From: Arachis hypogaea
Lineage: Eukaryota; Streptophyta; Magnoliopsida; Fabales; Fabaceae
DNA length: 64,000 nt
NCBI RefSeq assembly: GCF_003086295.3
Contig: NC_092044.1
Location: 73,432,024-73,496,023 of the forward strand
Direction of reading: 5' to 3'
The notes below the pieces were generated by a model. That model saw only the letters and a list, made by a program, of their open reading frames with translations. It was not told where the DNA came from and did no database searches. Position 1 is the first letter of the stretch. The number at the start of each line of letters is the position of its first letter. A program made the position numbers and the translations under genes. Shown here one piece after another: positions 25,201 through 38,744 of the stretch.

Positions 25201-25950
25201 TTCTGCTGCTTCTTCTTCTTCTTTTCATCATCATCATCATCATCATCATCTTCTTCTTCTTCTTCTTCTTTTCCTATTCATCTTTTTTTTCTTGTTTTAT
25301 ATTCTCAAGTTTCTTCTTGTTTTACTCTTTTAACATGAATAAAAATAAAAAATCAAACAAAGAAGAAGAAGAAACACACAATGATACAAAATTACTTGGA
25401 AGAGGATAACCTTACATTCATTCAACTAAAAGAAAGAAATAAATAAGGAAAAAAAGAACAAAAAAATGTAACATTAGAAGAAATATTTTTCTGTATTTGC
25501 AGCAAATTTGGTTATAACACGAATATATTTGAGTGTAACACGAAAATATTTGGGTGTATTGTTCAAGAATTTTCAGTGTATGTGTGTTGATAAGTTTTGC
25601 AAAATTCAAAATTCTTCCTCTTCTTCCTCCTCATCTTCTGTTGCTGCTTCTTCTTCATTTTCTTCTTTCATATTCTCATAATTCTTTTTGGGAGAAAAAA
25701 TCAAATAAAGAAAAAAAAATACATAATATTACAAAATCAATAAAAAGAGAAGGAGGAAGAAAAATGCAGCAACAACATCAGTAATAAAAGACAACAATAA
25801 AGATGAAACACGTAAAGAAAAAAGGAGGAGAAACACAAAAAAAAGGAGAAGAAGAAGAAGGAAGAGGAGGAGGAGGAGAAGGAATGTGAAGAAGAAACGA
25901 CGGTTGTAATTTTGATCGATATCGTCTTTCATAATAGTGAGTGAGCACAT
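22218..25950. repeat. Tandem array of pyrimidine-rich units (A-B-B twice)
   Basis: Unit B starts with TTTGGGTGTAACACGAA-like sequence, passes through CTGATAAGTTCTGCATAATTC and ends in TTC/ATC-rich pyrimidine tracts. Copies begin near 22661, 23076, 25071 and 25507. Unit A, with TTATCTCG(C/T)TGTTGAAGATAAT, occurs near 22421 and 24868. The order is A-B-B, A-B-B, giving a higher-order duplication of about 1 kb. The second A copy is split by the solo LTR. From about 25740 to 25905 the same strand turns purine-rich (GAAGAAGGAAGAGGAGG), so the array ends in an inverted-composition arm. The Ser/Phe-rich open frames in it are composition artefacts. Confidence 0.75.
23333..24810 (-). mobile_element. 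Solo LTR of a Ty3/gypsy retrotransposon
   Basis: The 1478-bp sequence starts TGACGATC and ends TTTATCA on the plus strand, so TG...CA ends are present. It is flanked by a perfect 5-bp duplication CTCCT at 23328-23332 and 24811-24815. Read on the minus strand it begins TGATAAACCACTATTTCATG and ends with GGAAAATTCGATCGTCA, an end I remember as preceding a GGCGCCGTTGCC-type primer site in Arachis elements. No internal domain or second LTR is present, so unequal recombination probably removed them. Confidence 0.85.
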
Positions 25951-28276
25951 TATGAAAATCGTTGAGTAGCGTGCGTGTTAATACGCTCGTATAAAAGAGC
26001 GTCCTTTTTATTGAGTTTAATCCAACTTATATGATTTATAAACAAAAAATATTTATATGTGTAGCAGGTATGATAAAGTAATAAATATTTACAAAACACA
26101 TCACTTGATAATATCCAATCCGTTATTTTATGTGAGATTTTCAACATAATAATCCTTTGGTCATCATTATCATCATTAAATAAATATGTCCTTATATACA
26201 TAATATATACTTAATTATTATATTAAATATTTACTGATTTATTTGTTTATTAAGTGATTAGGTCTTAGTACTTAATTTTCAATCGAGAGAAAGTGATCTA
26301 ATATAGACTAGTCAGAATATTATGTATATAATAATAATAAAAAAAAAAACAACATATATAGGAAATTTAATGTGTCCAAGTTCACCCTCTCCTGTTTATA
26401 TATATGGCTATGATGAGGTTCTGATAAGGTTTTCTAGATGGCAAAGATTCTCTTCCCATATGAGGAGTAAGGTCGACCATTGAAATTAATAGGTTACAAC
26501 ATTGATTGCAGCTAAGTGGGAGGGTCGATCAATTGCTATCAGCATCGAGTTTGAAAAGGATGTATAAAGATAAACTTGGATTGATGCTTTTTTTTTTTTT
26601 TCTCCCAATTTGTTTGATGATTGACATAATATGCATCGATATATTCACATATATACATATGATTTTTTTTCTTTTGTTTTGTAATTTAGCATATAAAAGT
26701 CTACTCTTCTATAATGATTGCTTATTAGGGTCTAAATTCATCTTCTACACCATATCCTTCATCATAGTGCCATCAAGCGCCCGTTGAATTGAAAATGTAG
26801 TAATTTTTCTAGTGGCGCATATAGTTAAGTTTTTTTAAAAAATAAAGAAAATCTAATTTTTTGAAAGATAAACATTGTGAATAAGAAAAGTTATTAAGTT
26901 AATAATAATAAAACTATGGATATTGCAAAGGACTTTTTATACAAGTACAAAATGCATACATTATAGATGTGAAATTTAATTAACTAAATTACTAAATTTT
27001 TAAAGTGATAGCAATAAATAGTAGTTGTGTTTATATAATACTACTTAAATAGCATACATATCAAGAAGGAAATTGTAATAGAAATAATTTAAATATTTAA
27101 ATTGTGAAAAAAGAGAACCAATATGTTTTTTTAATTTAAATAATTTGAATATTTGAATACGATTACCAATATAATTTTTATTTAAAAAAATTATTGCATA
27201 TTAAGTACTATTTTTGTCTTAATATTTTCATTTTATTTTTAAGTTATCCTTAATTTTTTATTTCAATTTTACTCCAACATTTCAATACTCCTAAGTGTGA
27301 TAACATGTAATATGAAGATCGTATGATGATGTATCACTGACACAAAATTACAGGTTTTTGAAATTCTTAAAAATTTTCAATAATAAAACTATACTCTATC
27401 CTGGAATTAACCTAATTAATTCATTATATTTACCCGTGAAGTAAGGGCAAAACATGTTTCATCAAAATTAAGATATGAACATTAACTTAAAAGTTCAAAT
27501 GAAAGTTTAGAAACCAAGAAAAAAAAAAACAAATTACTTAGGAATGTAGTTTTTTTTTTTTTTGAAAAAAAAAAAAGATTAATATGCATGCTATTATCAT
27601 GTTCAAATATATATCAAGGACAGAAAGAAGTTGGACATTGTTTGTATCGAATTAAGAATCCTTGACATGTCAAGAACCCAAAAGGTATATATAAGGTTTC
27701 TATTTTCATGTTTATTTCCATCCCATCACTAACAACCTCTCTAATTGCGTTTTTCATTCAAGCTAAGGTCCCTTCTTATCTGACTAACGTAAATTGCACT
27801 TTTAAAGTTGTTTGAAATTTTTTTTTTTTTTATATATTAAAAACAAAGCGCTTGTAGCTAGTTTAAACAATACTTTTTCTTTAACTAGTTTACTCAAACA
27901 CTTCTATACATAATTTGTAGTTCTTAACATTGCGTTTAAATTTATCTAATTAAATATTGTTTCACTGGCATTTATTTACCAAGTTTGTATCAAAAGATTT
28001 CAATTCAAAAAGTAGATAGGACTTCTTTTACAAAATTTGACCTAGAGACTTATTAACTTAACTTGCCAAGAATTTGTATTGGAACGAATAATTTCATTAA
28101 TATTCGCACAATCTTATAAATAGAATTTTTTGAATGTTTGAGTAAGAACAAAATCAAATATAAAACTTAAAAGAATGTTAAAAACAAGAAACAGGAACAA
28201 TAATGCTCGAAAGCTGGAAAATAAACGAACAAAGAATAATGATAATCAATAAATTGAAAGAACAAAACTTAAAATC
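25951..28276. other. AT-rich spacer
   Basis: No gene is supported. Short frames lack motifs. Several homopolymer runs occur (A near 26341 and T near 27820). An AAGAGCGT/ACGCTC inverted word pair lies at 25980-26005. Confidence 0.45.
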
Positions 28277-29932
28277 TGTAAGAACCGGAATATCTACTTT
28301 AATAAAATAATAATTTAATAGTTCGGAATAGGTTTGGAAACTTAGAAATAATAATTAGAAAATTTAAATATGATATTTGAATTCAATAGATTTTTTTGAG
28401 TTAGAAAATATAATTTTTTTTGCAAAAAATTATATAAAAACGCGTACTGGTAAATTAGTCGGCAGTATCGACTTAAGTCTGTTCGGGACTGTGTGAGAGT
28501 AATAAAAACTTTAGAAAAACTTAGAAAAATAATTAAAATTAAAAACCGAGCGCTAATTCTAAAGGTTCGGCCTAAAATTGAACCAAATGGACCAAAAACA
28601 CTAACGGATTATACCGGACCCAAATTGAGCCTAAATCCAAGATATATATTCACATTTAAGTGGCCAACCTAGACACTTTCAGCACAAATGGTAGTGAGAG
28701 AAGGGAGGAAAGAATGATTACTATTCACCTTCTCCTTTAATTGCTTGTATCTTGAGTTACGAAACTCCGATTGATGAGCTGTTTACGACAATGCGAAGCT
28801 CTTACCGAACCCGTCATTTCTAATCAAGCTTTGCTGGTAAGAACTTGCGTCTCATGCTCTAGTTTTCTATCCTAAGTAATTTCACATTTTTAGGTTTGGT
28901 TTTGAATAGATTTTTGTGATTTTGGTTGTTTAAGGGTGATTTAGTATTGAAATATTATTAGGTTTTGCCCTTAATACCGTCAGATAAGGTAAGTCTCTTC
29001 AAACCCTTGTGGTTTGATATTTTGTTTAGTCCTGGTGTTGATTTTGTATATTATTTAATATTAGATTGAAGTTTGGTGTTTGTTGGAGTGAGCTTGGTGG
29101 TCTTGAGCTTTAAGATTAAGCATGGTGGCCTTTGCTTGGTGGTTTAAGTTGTGTGAGAATTGACCAATGTATGGTTTTGGTTTTCTTTATGTAATATGTA
29201 ATGTTTCGTGAAACTTAGACTAGTGGCCTTAAGATAGGATTGAATGTTTGGGTGCATGTTTAATTGTATGTGAATTTGATGTTTGAAGATAAGTTGTATG
29301 GTGGTGATGATAATATGGAGTTTTGGAATGTGGGAATATGTATATGATGAAAGGTTGAATGAGTTGAAAGTATTCCAAGTTGATTATGATGATACTATTG
29401 ATGTTGATTGTTGTTTTCAATGACGCTTGAGGTTGATGATGAATGTTGAGATTTATTATTGTTGATAAGAGTTTGTTGATATTGTTGATGATTGATGATG
29501 ATTAATGGTGCTGTTGTTGATGAATGAGCAAGTTATTTATTTATTTTAAGCTTGGATATCTGTATCGATGTGAAGTTCTAGGATTGCCTTTGGTGTCCCG
29601 AAACCTTATATTTTACATATTGGGCATTATTACCATATTGAGAGCCTCTGGTTCTCATACCATATATTGTTGTTCTTTTTCAGATGCAGGTCGCAAATCC
29701 ATCTCGATGAGTTTGCGGACATGGTGACAGAGCGGAAGATGGTTTCTCCTTTGTTTTATTCTTCTTTATTTTGATGTAGTTACTCTCTCAGCCTTTATAT
29801 TTATAACTTTGTCTCCTTAAAGGCTTTTGCTTTAACCTTTGAGAGATAGGAAGTAAGCCTTTTCTAGTCGTGGCACTTTGTTATATTTTGCTTTACGACT
29901 AGAGGTAAGACTTAGGGTAATGGGCTGTTACA
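28277..29932 (+). mobile_element. Probable solo LTR (about 1.66 kb)
   Basis: It starts TGTAAGAACCGG and ends GGGCTGTTACA, so TGTAA...TTACA termini are present. Flanks are AAATC on the left and AAACC on the right, a 4/5 match for a 5-bp duplication. The interior resembles an LTR of chromovirus type: a pyrimidine-rich leader, a long TGATGATG/GTTGATGATG stretch, and a segment ending in TTCAGATGCAGGTCGC. No coding domain is present. Orientation is inferred from these features. Confidence 0.5.
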
Positions 29933-29939
29933 AAACCAA

Positions 29940-30700
29940 TGTTCTAAAAATCAGATCGGTCGGTTAAACTGGTTCAATTGGGAACCGGCAAAGAAAACGG
30001 TCCGATCTAGTGTGTAAAATTGTCCAATCGAGAACTACTAAACCGGCCTGTCGGACTTAACTGAAATCGGCCGGTTTACAAAAATCGACATCTTTTCCTT
30101 CCTTGAAAGGGAAAAAGGGGTTGCCCACATTATCCTCCCTTCTCCAATTCTTTCCTTTAGCAAACTGACTTAGTTTCCACCAAAGAAAGCAAACCCTAGC
30201 CTGCACCAATTGTTTTCGCCGTCTGTTGAAGTGAAAGATTGCTGCCGCCGTCCGTCGAACTCAAAAACTTCGGTCCTCGTGCTCTTGGGCCTCTCACCGG
30301 ATCCTCCGCGTCATGTGCTCGCATCTCGCCTCTCTCCTTTGTGCTTGGCTGCTCGCGCCTCTCTTCGCTAGTGAGTTCTCGAGTTGTGCGTGTTGGTTGC
30401 TCCTCGTCGTCGGTGGTTATCTCTGCTCAATTTTGCCTCCCAGTCTCGCTCGAGTCTCGTCTTAGTTACTGGCATCTCATGGTTCATCTATCTCATCACC
30501 GGTGGTTGAAGCAACTCGTGGGGTTGACTCTTGCTTCATCGCTGACTCACCGTCGACTGTTGGTGAGTCCCTGCACCATCACTTCCCTGTTTTCTCTTTT
30601 CCAAATTTTTCTTCTCCCTGTATTTTTTCATGTTGCTGAATTGCTAATGAATAAATTTGCCTTGTTGCTGATTTAAATGTTGTTGTAAATCGAAACTTTA
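29940..30700 (+). mobile_element. hAT-like element 5' fragment
   Basis: A cluster of CGGTTNAACTGGTTC / GGCCGGTTTAC words at 29960-30080 is followed by a GC-rich leader (30200-30560) and a return to AT-rich sequence. Similar ends rich in ACCGGTT are common in legume hAT elements. The 145-codon open frame at 30239-30676 shows no domain and is probably leader. No transposase was found downstream. Confidence 0.35.
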
Positions 30701-32230
30701 CTAGGATTTGTTAAATTTGTTGCTGTAACTTGAATTTGTTACAGAATTTATTGTTTTCGAGTCACAAAATCAGAACAGAATGCTCAATCAGTGCTTGGTT
30801 GATAATTATAGAGAAGAAGACGACATATATGATTGTCATACATGTCAAATGTGAATATCTGAATTTTGCTTTGTGGAACATACTTTAATTTGATAATAAA
30901 TTAAAGCAATAAAATAACAGTCATTGAATGATACATTTAGTATAATATTTTTAGCAGTTACAGTATGACGAAGAATATTTCTCGTGCAATAATAGTAAAT
31001 TTTGAATATTTGCACGTATTTTTGCTTAATTTTTTGTAATAAATCAATAGTAACATAAAATTTAATAAAATGAATAGTGCAACAGTTATTTTGTTAGAGA
31101 ATAAAAAATATATAATCAATCAAATGACATTGAGCTATTATGATTATTTTTGACAATTCAATTTTGAATTTAAGTTCATACAAAAGTACATTTAAGTTTA
31201 TAAATGTTGTAGAAAGAAAGAAAGAAGTATTGATAATAAAATAAATAATAGAGATTGAATTAATATAGTATTATTGAAAAATTTCATTATAAATTTTGAA
31301 AAAATTCAATTACATTCGAGACTTGAACTCATATAATTATATAGATGATAAAAATAAATAAATAAATAAATATAATTCATGAAAAAAAATTAGCATGATC
31401 ATATAGAAATTATAATGCCATATAGAAATGATATGGTTAGAATTTGTTCATGTGTGATGAATGAATTTATATATAAATCGAAATTAAAAAAGTGCTAAAG
31501 AAATAATTATCAAATAATGTTCATGCTTTTGATTTGATGTTATAGTTTATCAAATTTTGAGAATGAATTTTAAAAAAATTCAATAGATTTCTGGATATTT
31601 ATTTTGGAGTATAGAGAGTAAAATTTGTTCGACAAGTGTGACACATAAATAAGAATAGCTAATGCAAAGAATGAATCATGATACGTTTGGATTTAAAATG
31701 ATAATGATATATAAAGAGGTTTTATCAACATTTTCAAGACAATAGATAAGAAACATGTAAGAGATGAAGCTACTGTTAGTAGATGATCTCAAGAGCTGAA
31801 AACAAAATTATAAACAATTATATAGCTGGTTTTATACTCTTTTCATTTTTGGTCAAGAGTAAAAAAGATAGAACATGGCAAGTAATTAAAAAACATGAAA
31901 TTAAAGAAATTTTGTAGGTGATGTATATTGGTTTATTTAAATTTTTAGGAATTTGAAGTGCATATTTTTATGCTTCGAATTATTGATAGAAAATATAACA
32001 AATTAAAGATTAGTGTCTTATTTCATTATTCTAAATGAATTATTTGTAAAATCCTTAATGAATATTATTTGACTTTATGGAACTAAGTTTTGAATAGAGG
32101 TTGAGAAATAAAAAAATAGAATACATAAATTGCTAAAAAATATAAATATTATTTAAAAATTGATTCAAGTAGTTGAATATAATTCAAATTATTTGAATCT
32201 ATTCAGTGGAGTAGGAAATTAGTTTACTGA
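30701..32230. other. AT-rich spacer
   Basis: No gene, RNA gene or clear repeat boundary was recognised. Confidence 0.5.
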
Positions 32231-32254
32231 CTCCACGGTGGGCGCCAATTATTC
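32231..32254 (-). other. Retrotransposon primer-site-like motif
   Basis: On the minus strand the sequence reads AATTGGCGCCCACCGTGGAG, the form in which several plant LTR elements leave their 5' LTR. The sequence at higher coordinates (32255 to about 32880) would then be LTR, and the internal part at lower coordinates has decayed to AT-rich DNA. No LTR partner or target duplication was found. Confidence 0.35.
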
Positions 32255-34790
32255 TTGTGTGGACGAACTTCTGAGGTATACGTCGGAAGTGAGAGAATAA
32301 AGGAGTGGGTATCTGCAAAAGACACTTCGACGCTCAAGTCAATAAGTGTTTAAGAAAAATAAGAATAATTTTATGAAAATAGAATGTAAGACATGAAATA
32401 GAATTTATCATGTATTTTGTTTATAATAATTCTATAAATATAAAATATAAGACGTGAAAATAGAAGTTATCATGTGTTATTTCTCATATTAGATATAAAA
32501 GGTTTTTTTTATAGGCATAAAATTGATTAATAGAGTTGATGTTATGACTGTTTGGTCATTAAGATGGAAATGATAGTCATTAAGTCGGTAATGAAAGTAT
32601 TGGTTACAAGCAAAAAACGAATGATAATTAAATGCGAATTATAACTCATAATGCACAATAAAAATCGAGTTATAAAGTGACGAATCACATACTATTTTAA
32701 CCGGTGAAAGAGATATGTTATATCTTAATATACAGATTTAATGTCTGTCAAAATTTACGAGTGAGAGCGAATAAGTAATCCTTACAATCTAAAAGAAGAT
32801 ATTTATTTTATTGATAGACCTCAAGGAGGTAAAAAGTTAATTTGTCCTAACTTTTTATGAGGTGGTATGATATTCCTCCAATGAAAGAAATACCAAAGTA
32901 GAGGCCAAATTTTCAACAAAACACCAGAAGCTAATAATACTTAGCTTCTATTGTCTTTAGGACCGCAAAATATGGGGCACTAGAGATCACATCATGCACA
33001 AATTCGTCTCCATATAATCAATTTCTTAGATCAAGCAAGATAGGCCAAGGATTTTAAAAAATTACCAAATTAAATGAAATAGAAGTTTTTTTTCTTCTTT
33101 TTATTCCTTTTGATTTTTTTTTTCCCTTTATTGATTGGCATCATTATAAGGATATATTATTTGTGGGTACGTGCAGGATTCGCATCAGATGTTAAGAAAG
33201 TGATGGTGGTGAATGTTTGAATTTTAGTAGTTGGTGGCCACTATAGTTCCGTAATGGATACTTTGATTTACTTGATGACCTTATTTATGACCTTACCATA
33301 TAAAAAAGATATAACCATCCATAAAAATCGTGAACCACACATATATAGTACACGTTACATATCACACATATCATATCATAGACAATTATTGATTGCCTTA
33401 GCTATGACTATGAGGGAGGCGTGTGGATGCCATGTGCTAGTGCTTTGGACTTTTGCCAACTTGTGATCTTCACATATTGATCTCTTCCTTCTTTAGAATC
33501 CCCTACAAAAGTGCAATTTCTTTTTAGACTTTATTATAATTTATAGAGATTTAATTTTAATGCACTGTGTGTTAATATAAAATAATTAAAAAATTATATA
33601 AAATATATTATTCTATAAATGCATAAAAAATAAATTCTTATTATAAATTATAAATAAATTAAATGTATTCTAATAATCCTATTCTTAGTTAGTTGTTCTT
33701 CTCTTTTGAAACGACAAGCTGTGTTGCTATCTTAGGTCACTTCTAATTAATAAGGTGTGGAATTATTTATTTATTTATTTATTTTTTGTTTCTAGGACTT
33801 TGTTGCATAACATTAACCAACCTTGGATATTTTTATGAGACAAGTAAAAATTAAATAAAATAATGAGTAGGTTTGGACCTTCTGAACTTGGGAGTGCTTC
33901 ATGGATCATACAATACAATAAAAGTTGTTGTCTACTTAAATAATAGAAAAATATTAGAGGATTAGTAAAATTTAATTTATTATTTTTAGTTAAAAATTAA
34001 TCAATGATATTTAAAAATATGAGTTAAAAGTATATTGCTAAATTATTATATTAAAGAAATTATATTGATAGTTAAAACATTGATAAAAAATAATAAATTT
34101 TATTGATTTTTAATTTTTTTTAAATAATATTGTTTGGATCTATCTAGATTTGATTCTGGTTTCGATGTCCAATTAATAACATAAACTTTTAGGTAACATT
34201 ACGAAGAAATTATCCAAATTAAACAGAAGACCAAATGATTTATTAAGCTCTTTGTTCTTTAGAGTGAGTGTACAAAATTAGTCAAAGAAAGAGTAAATTC
34301 TTTATATTTTAGCCTAGAGTAGTTAAAGTCCAAGCTCTCTCAATAGAGAATAGATACCCATTTTTTCAGGGCCATACACCGAGAGATAAGAAAAGAGAAA
34401 GGGTTCTATTTCTATAATATATTTCCAATTATAGGTGGGTCTCAAAATTGGCACCCCATGTGCATTAGACATTCGTTATAACTGGTTAGGAGGTATATTA
34501 TTATAATAAAGTCCATAAATAAAAATCAAATTAACAATACTTTCCCCATCAACAAGGCTTTAGTCCAACCGACACAAAAAGCTTAATTAGGGTTTAATTA
34601 TTAGGATTAACTGTTATTTGACATCTAATTAGTCTACATCCAAAATGAAAGAGTCTGATTTTTTTCAACAACAATAATAATAATAATTTTTTGAATTATA
34701 TTCAGTCATTAAATTCATATGGTTTCATCCTAAAACTTAAGAATATTCATAGATCGGATTCAATTCGCATATACGCAATATTTATTTGAA
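32255..34790. other. AT-rich spacer, possibly beginning with an LTR remnant
   Basis: The first 600 bp might be an LTR belonging to the primer-site-like motif at 32231. The rest shows no supported feature. Confidence 0.35.
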
Positions 34791-37415
34791 TCTATTTTAT
34801 TATATAAAATCGAATTTCTACACTTAATGATGGAGCTGACGTGACATATTTCTGAGAATGTTTTTCGATTTATTTCTTTTAACTCATTAAATATAATTTA
34901 TTACGAAATTAATTACATCAACTAATTAATTTGATTAGATATTTAAATATTACATAATTATTATAATTTATATCAATTTGTTTTAATAGTATTTTCTAAT
35001 TTATTTCTTTTAATATTCTGGTAATATTTTTAAATTTATTTTTTAATTTATTAAATCAAATTAGATATAAATTATGTATATTAATTAATTGATTTGATTA
35101 AATTATTAATAATTAAAATAATAAATTTATAAATAAAATAAGCAATTGAGATATTTTTAACTAATAGCTAAATTAAATTAAATTATATGTATTGAGTCAA
35201 ATTCAAATAATGTGAATTAAATACTAAACTAAAATATGATAATTTCTTGCTTATTCAAATTAAATGCAATAAATACAAATTAATTTTGTTAGAAAATCAT
35301 AATTTTCTGGTCTTCTATGTATAGACGGCCAAACAAAATTATAAGAATTATCATTTCTATCGCTATTGTTATTTCAACTCTTTTTTTCTTCTTTTTTTTC
35401 TTTATGTAAATTTTTTTTATGGATAAATGAGAAAGTATGGATGAATAGTATTTCATTGATTGTTTGTTTATAACTCGAAAATATCTCAATTTAGGCATTA
35501 CCATTGTTGATGGAATTGGACGACAATGTGCTCGGCATACTTGCGGCTTAAGAAATCAGGTCATGCGTTCGAGGTGCACCGATGCAAATTTTTGGAGCTG
35601 TCGACTGCCACTGAATTTATCGTATAGCTGGAGCAAATTATGATATAGTGAAAAACGTTTATGCATGCATGCTATTCTTCTTTATATATGTATCCTTCTA
35701 TTTTTACAATTCACATTTTTATATATTAGATTCTTTTTGATATTATTTAAATTTAATATTTTTTTCTATTTTTACGCTTCTAATCATTTTTTGTATTATT
35801 ATTTTGTTCTCATCAATTTCTATATTTTATTTTAGGTTAACTTTGTGGTTCAAATATAATCATTTATGTCATTATTGAATGTTATGAAATTGACCTAATA
35901 TTAACAATAAATAATTTGAAAAAAGTATTTTTTGGAACAATCCACCTAAATTCAAATTATTACGTTAAACAGATGATGATAAATATTTTTATATTAAATC
36001 TGTTATAAAAGCAACTTATAGAAATGTTATGTTATATGATATAATTTGATTATATATATTTTATCTTCAATCTAAATTATTTGAATTGGCATACTATTTA
36101 TTTTTAAATTTAATTAAAAATCTAAATACCTTACAATTTAATATAATTTAATTTATATAAATACATGACTTTTAATATTTATGTAATAAATTCTAGAGAT
36201 ATTTTTGCAAGTTATAATTTTTTATCTATATATTTAACCTTTAATAATATTTTTTATTTATTAATATATTATTTCTATTATTTGAGTATCAATAATGCAT
36301 TAGAAATTTTTCATTGTATAAGTTACTTCAAGAAAAATTGATAAAATTTGACTTATAAAAATTTAAACGTGAACGTTTACTATGATTAAGTTTAAATTTT
36401 AATTTATTTTTTATTATATGAATATTAAATTCTTTGATTAAACACTTATTTATTTATGATTGGATATTATATATAATTTTTATTTTGGTAATTAAATTTC
36501 AATTGCTACACAAATAATATATTTTAGGTAATTGTATATTTTTTGTTATTTTAAAAATTATTATATATTTTTAGAATTATTTAATTATGTTTAGTCTTTT
36601 AAAAGGGTTGTCATTATTAGAGAACAACTAATATTTATAACAGTCTAAAATTGAAAAAATATAAAATATTAATATTCTAAATTTTTGAAGTATAAATCTT
36701 AAAATAAATATATATAATTATGATTAATGGTTATAATTGGAGTTTTTATTTTATTCTATTTTTTTCAGAACATATTTGTCTTATTTAAGTTTTATTTTTT
36801 TTATTGATTGCTTTTTTTTGGTATACTTAACTATCATTAGTTTATATCAATTAAAATTTATACCTTGAATAAAATAGTTACATGTCTAAAAAAATGAACA
36901 AAAAAAATTTTATTTTTAGTAAAAATTTATGTCGCTTTAGCTTTTTTTCTATATCACATCTTATATTTTTACTATATTTATAGTTTATAAGAGAGTTTTT
37001 ATTCAAATTAAAAAAAATTTTTAGTTATTTTTCTTTCTTTTAGTTTTAAATATTATTTACTAATATAATAAAAAAATAAAAATAATAATAATTACTCACA
37101 TAATTAAAACAGATATCCTAATATATACATGATCCTATATGTACTAAGAATTATTATATATAATAAATAATTATTTATTTTTTATAATTACTATTTATAA
37201 AATTTATTACATAATTTTCTCCTCTTAATTAATATCAATATTTAATGAATATAAGGTACAAAATATTATTTATATTATTTAACATAGAAAACAAATATCT
37301 TAAGTCATCATGTAGAACAAGAAGTATTTTTGGTGTCTTATACTATTTTTGGTGTCTGTAGAACAAGAAGTATAATAATGTAAATACTTACTTACTTATT
37401 TATTCTATTTATTTA
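34791..37415 (+). mobile_element. Helitron-like element, copy A
   Basis: It begins after an A with TCTATTTTATTATATAAAA, a 5'-TC terminus matching the other two copies, followed by the conserved CTACACTTAATGATGGA-type segment. Long stretches (34791-35280 and 36340-37390) align by eye with copy C outside its insertions. Positions 35285-36330 have no obvious counterpart in copy C and may be an insertion. No Rep/helicase coding is seen, so it is non-autonomous. It has no recognisable 3' end because copy B starts at 37416. Confidence 0.5.
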
Positions 37416-37640
37416 TCTATTTTATTATATAAAAAATGGGTTTCTACACTTAATGATGGAATTGACATAGCATGCTTCAAAGAGTATTTTTCGATTTAAT
37501 TATTTTAACTCATTCAATACAATTTATTACAATAACTTAATTATATCAACTAATTGATTTGATTGAATATTTAAATATTAATATAATTTATTATAATTTA
37601 TATTACTTAATTAATTAGACTACATTAATTGTAATTCATT
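37416..37640 (+). mobile_element. Helitron-like element, copy B (5' fragment)
   Basis: It starts TCTATTTTATTATATAAAA after an A, then TTTCTACACTTAATGATGGA, and aligns with the first 220 bp or so of copies A and C before similarity fades. Confidence 0.5.
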
Positions 37641-38074
37641 ATATCTGTGAATTAATTTTTCCATTTATGAACTCTAAAATAAAATGAATAATTTATTATT
37701 TATTCTAATTAAATTGGATGACGCATAGCAACACACACGGCGGTGGAGCAGACACGATAATAGTGGTGACTGGGCAGGTAGAATAACGGCGACGAGAAGG
37801 AAATTGCATGTTCTTCTCTACTGCATTCGAAAGCAAGTCAAGCAATATTCTACTCTTATGAATTTTTAGGAGTGAGGTCACAGAATTGAGGGCAAGAAAA
37901 GTTAGGTGATAATTTAGTTTTTCAAGGCTTTTTTTCCCCATATTTCTAAATACCTAAAAGGGCACCGTGTTAAAGATTGTATATCTTTCCTTTCTTTCTT
38001 TTTTTTTGAATGTAGATGAATATAAAATATATTAGGAATTGTCTAAGAGAAAGTTAAATTAAGTTAGATAAATA

Positions 38075-38111
<37 letters not shown>

Positions 38112-38465
38112 GAATAAATTAAAAAATATCGTTATCCTTGAATTTAACTCTACCTATCATGCAAAGCAAAATCTCTATTTATATGATTTATTTCTTATTA
38201 TATTTAGATTACATCTTATTAATAATTATAGATAATTTTTTTATTAATTACATTTTAAGTTTTCAATTATATATATCAGAACTAATTTTTTTTATCTAAA
38301 GTTAATGTAAAAAAATAAAAAAATTACATCAAGTTATCTAGACTCTAGAGTCATTAATAAGTTTTTTGACCAATAAGATATCATTAATAATCTTCTCTAA
38401 AAGTTTAAGTTGCACAAATATAATTAGATCATTTGAATAAGAATAATATTACGGATTCAAATTTA
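37641..38465. other. AT-rich spacer with (ATT)n run
   Basis: No gene is supported. An (ATT)n microsatellite occupies 38074-38111. The open frame at 37705-37941 (minus) has no recognisable motif. Confidence 0.5.
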
Positions 38466-38744
38466 TCTATTCTATTATATAAAAGTCGAATTTTTGTACT
38501 TAATGATGAAGCTGACGTAGCATGCTTCTGAGAATGTTTTCTGATTTATTTCTTTTAACTCATTAACTATAAGTTATTACGATAAATTAACTATATCAAC
38601 TAATTAATTTGATTAAATATTTAAATATTATATAATTTATTATAATTTATATCAATTTGATTTGGTAGTATTTTCTAATTTATTTATTTTAATATTCTGT
38701 TAGTATTTTTAATTTATTAACCCAAATTTATTGTGTGTACAATC

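Noticed and set aside
22707..25784. Ser/Phe/Leu-rich open frames in the pyrimidine array
   Set aside because: They follow from TTC/TCT composition and differ between repeat units.
30239..30676. 145-codon open frame rich in Ser, Leu and Val
   Set aside because: It lies in a GC-rich leader of a hAT-like fragment and shows no domain.
35510..35640. GTTCGAGGTGC word resembling a tRNA B-box
   Set aside because: No A-box, no cloverleaf and no SINE-like neighbours.
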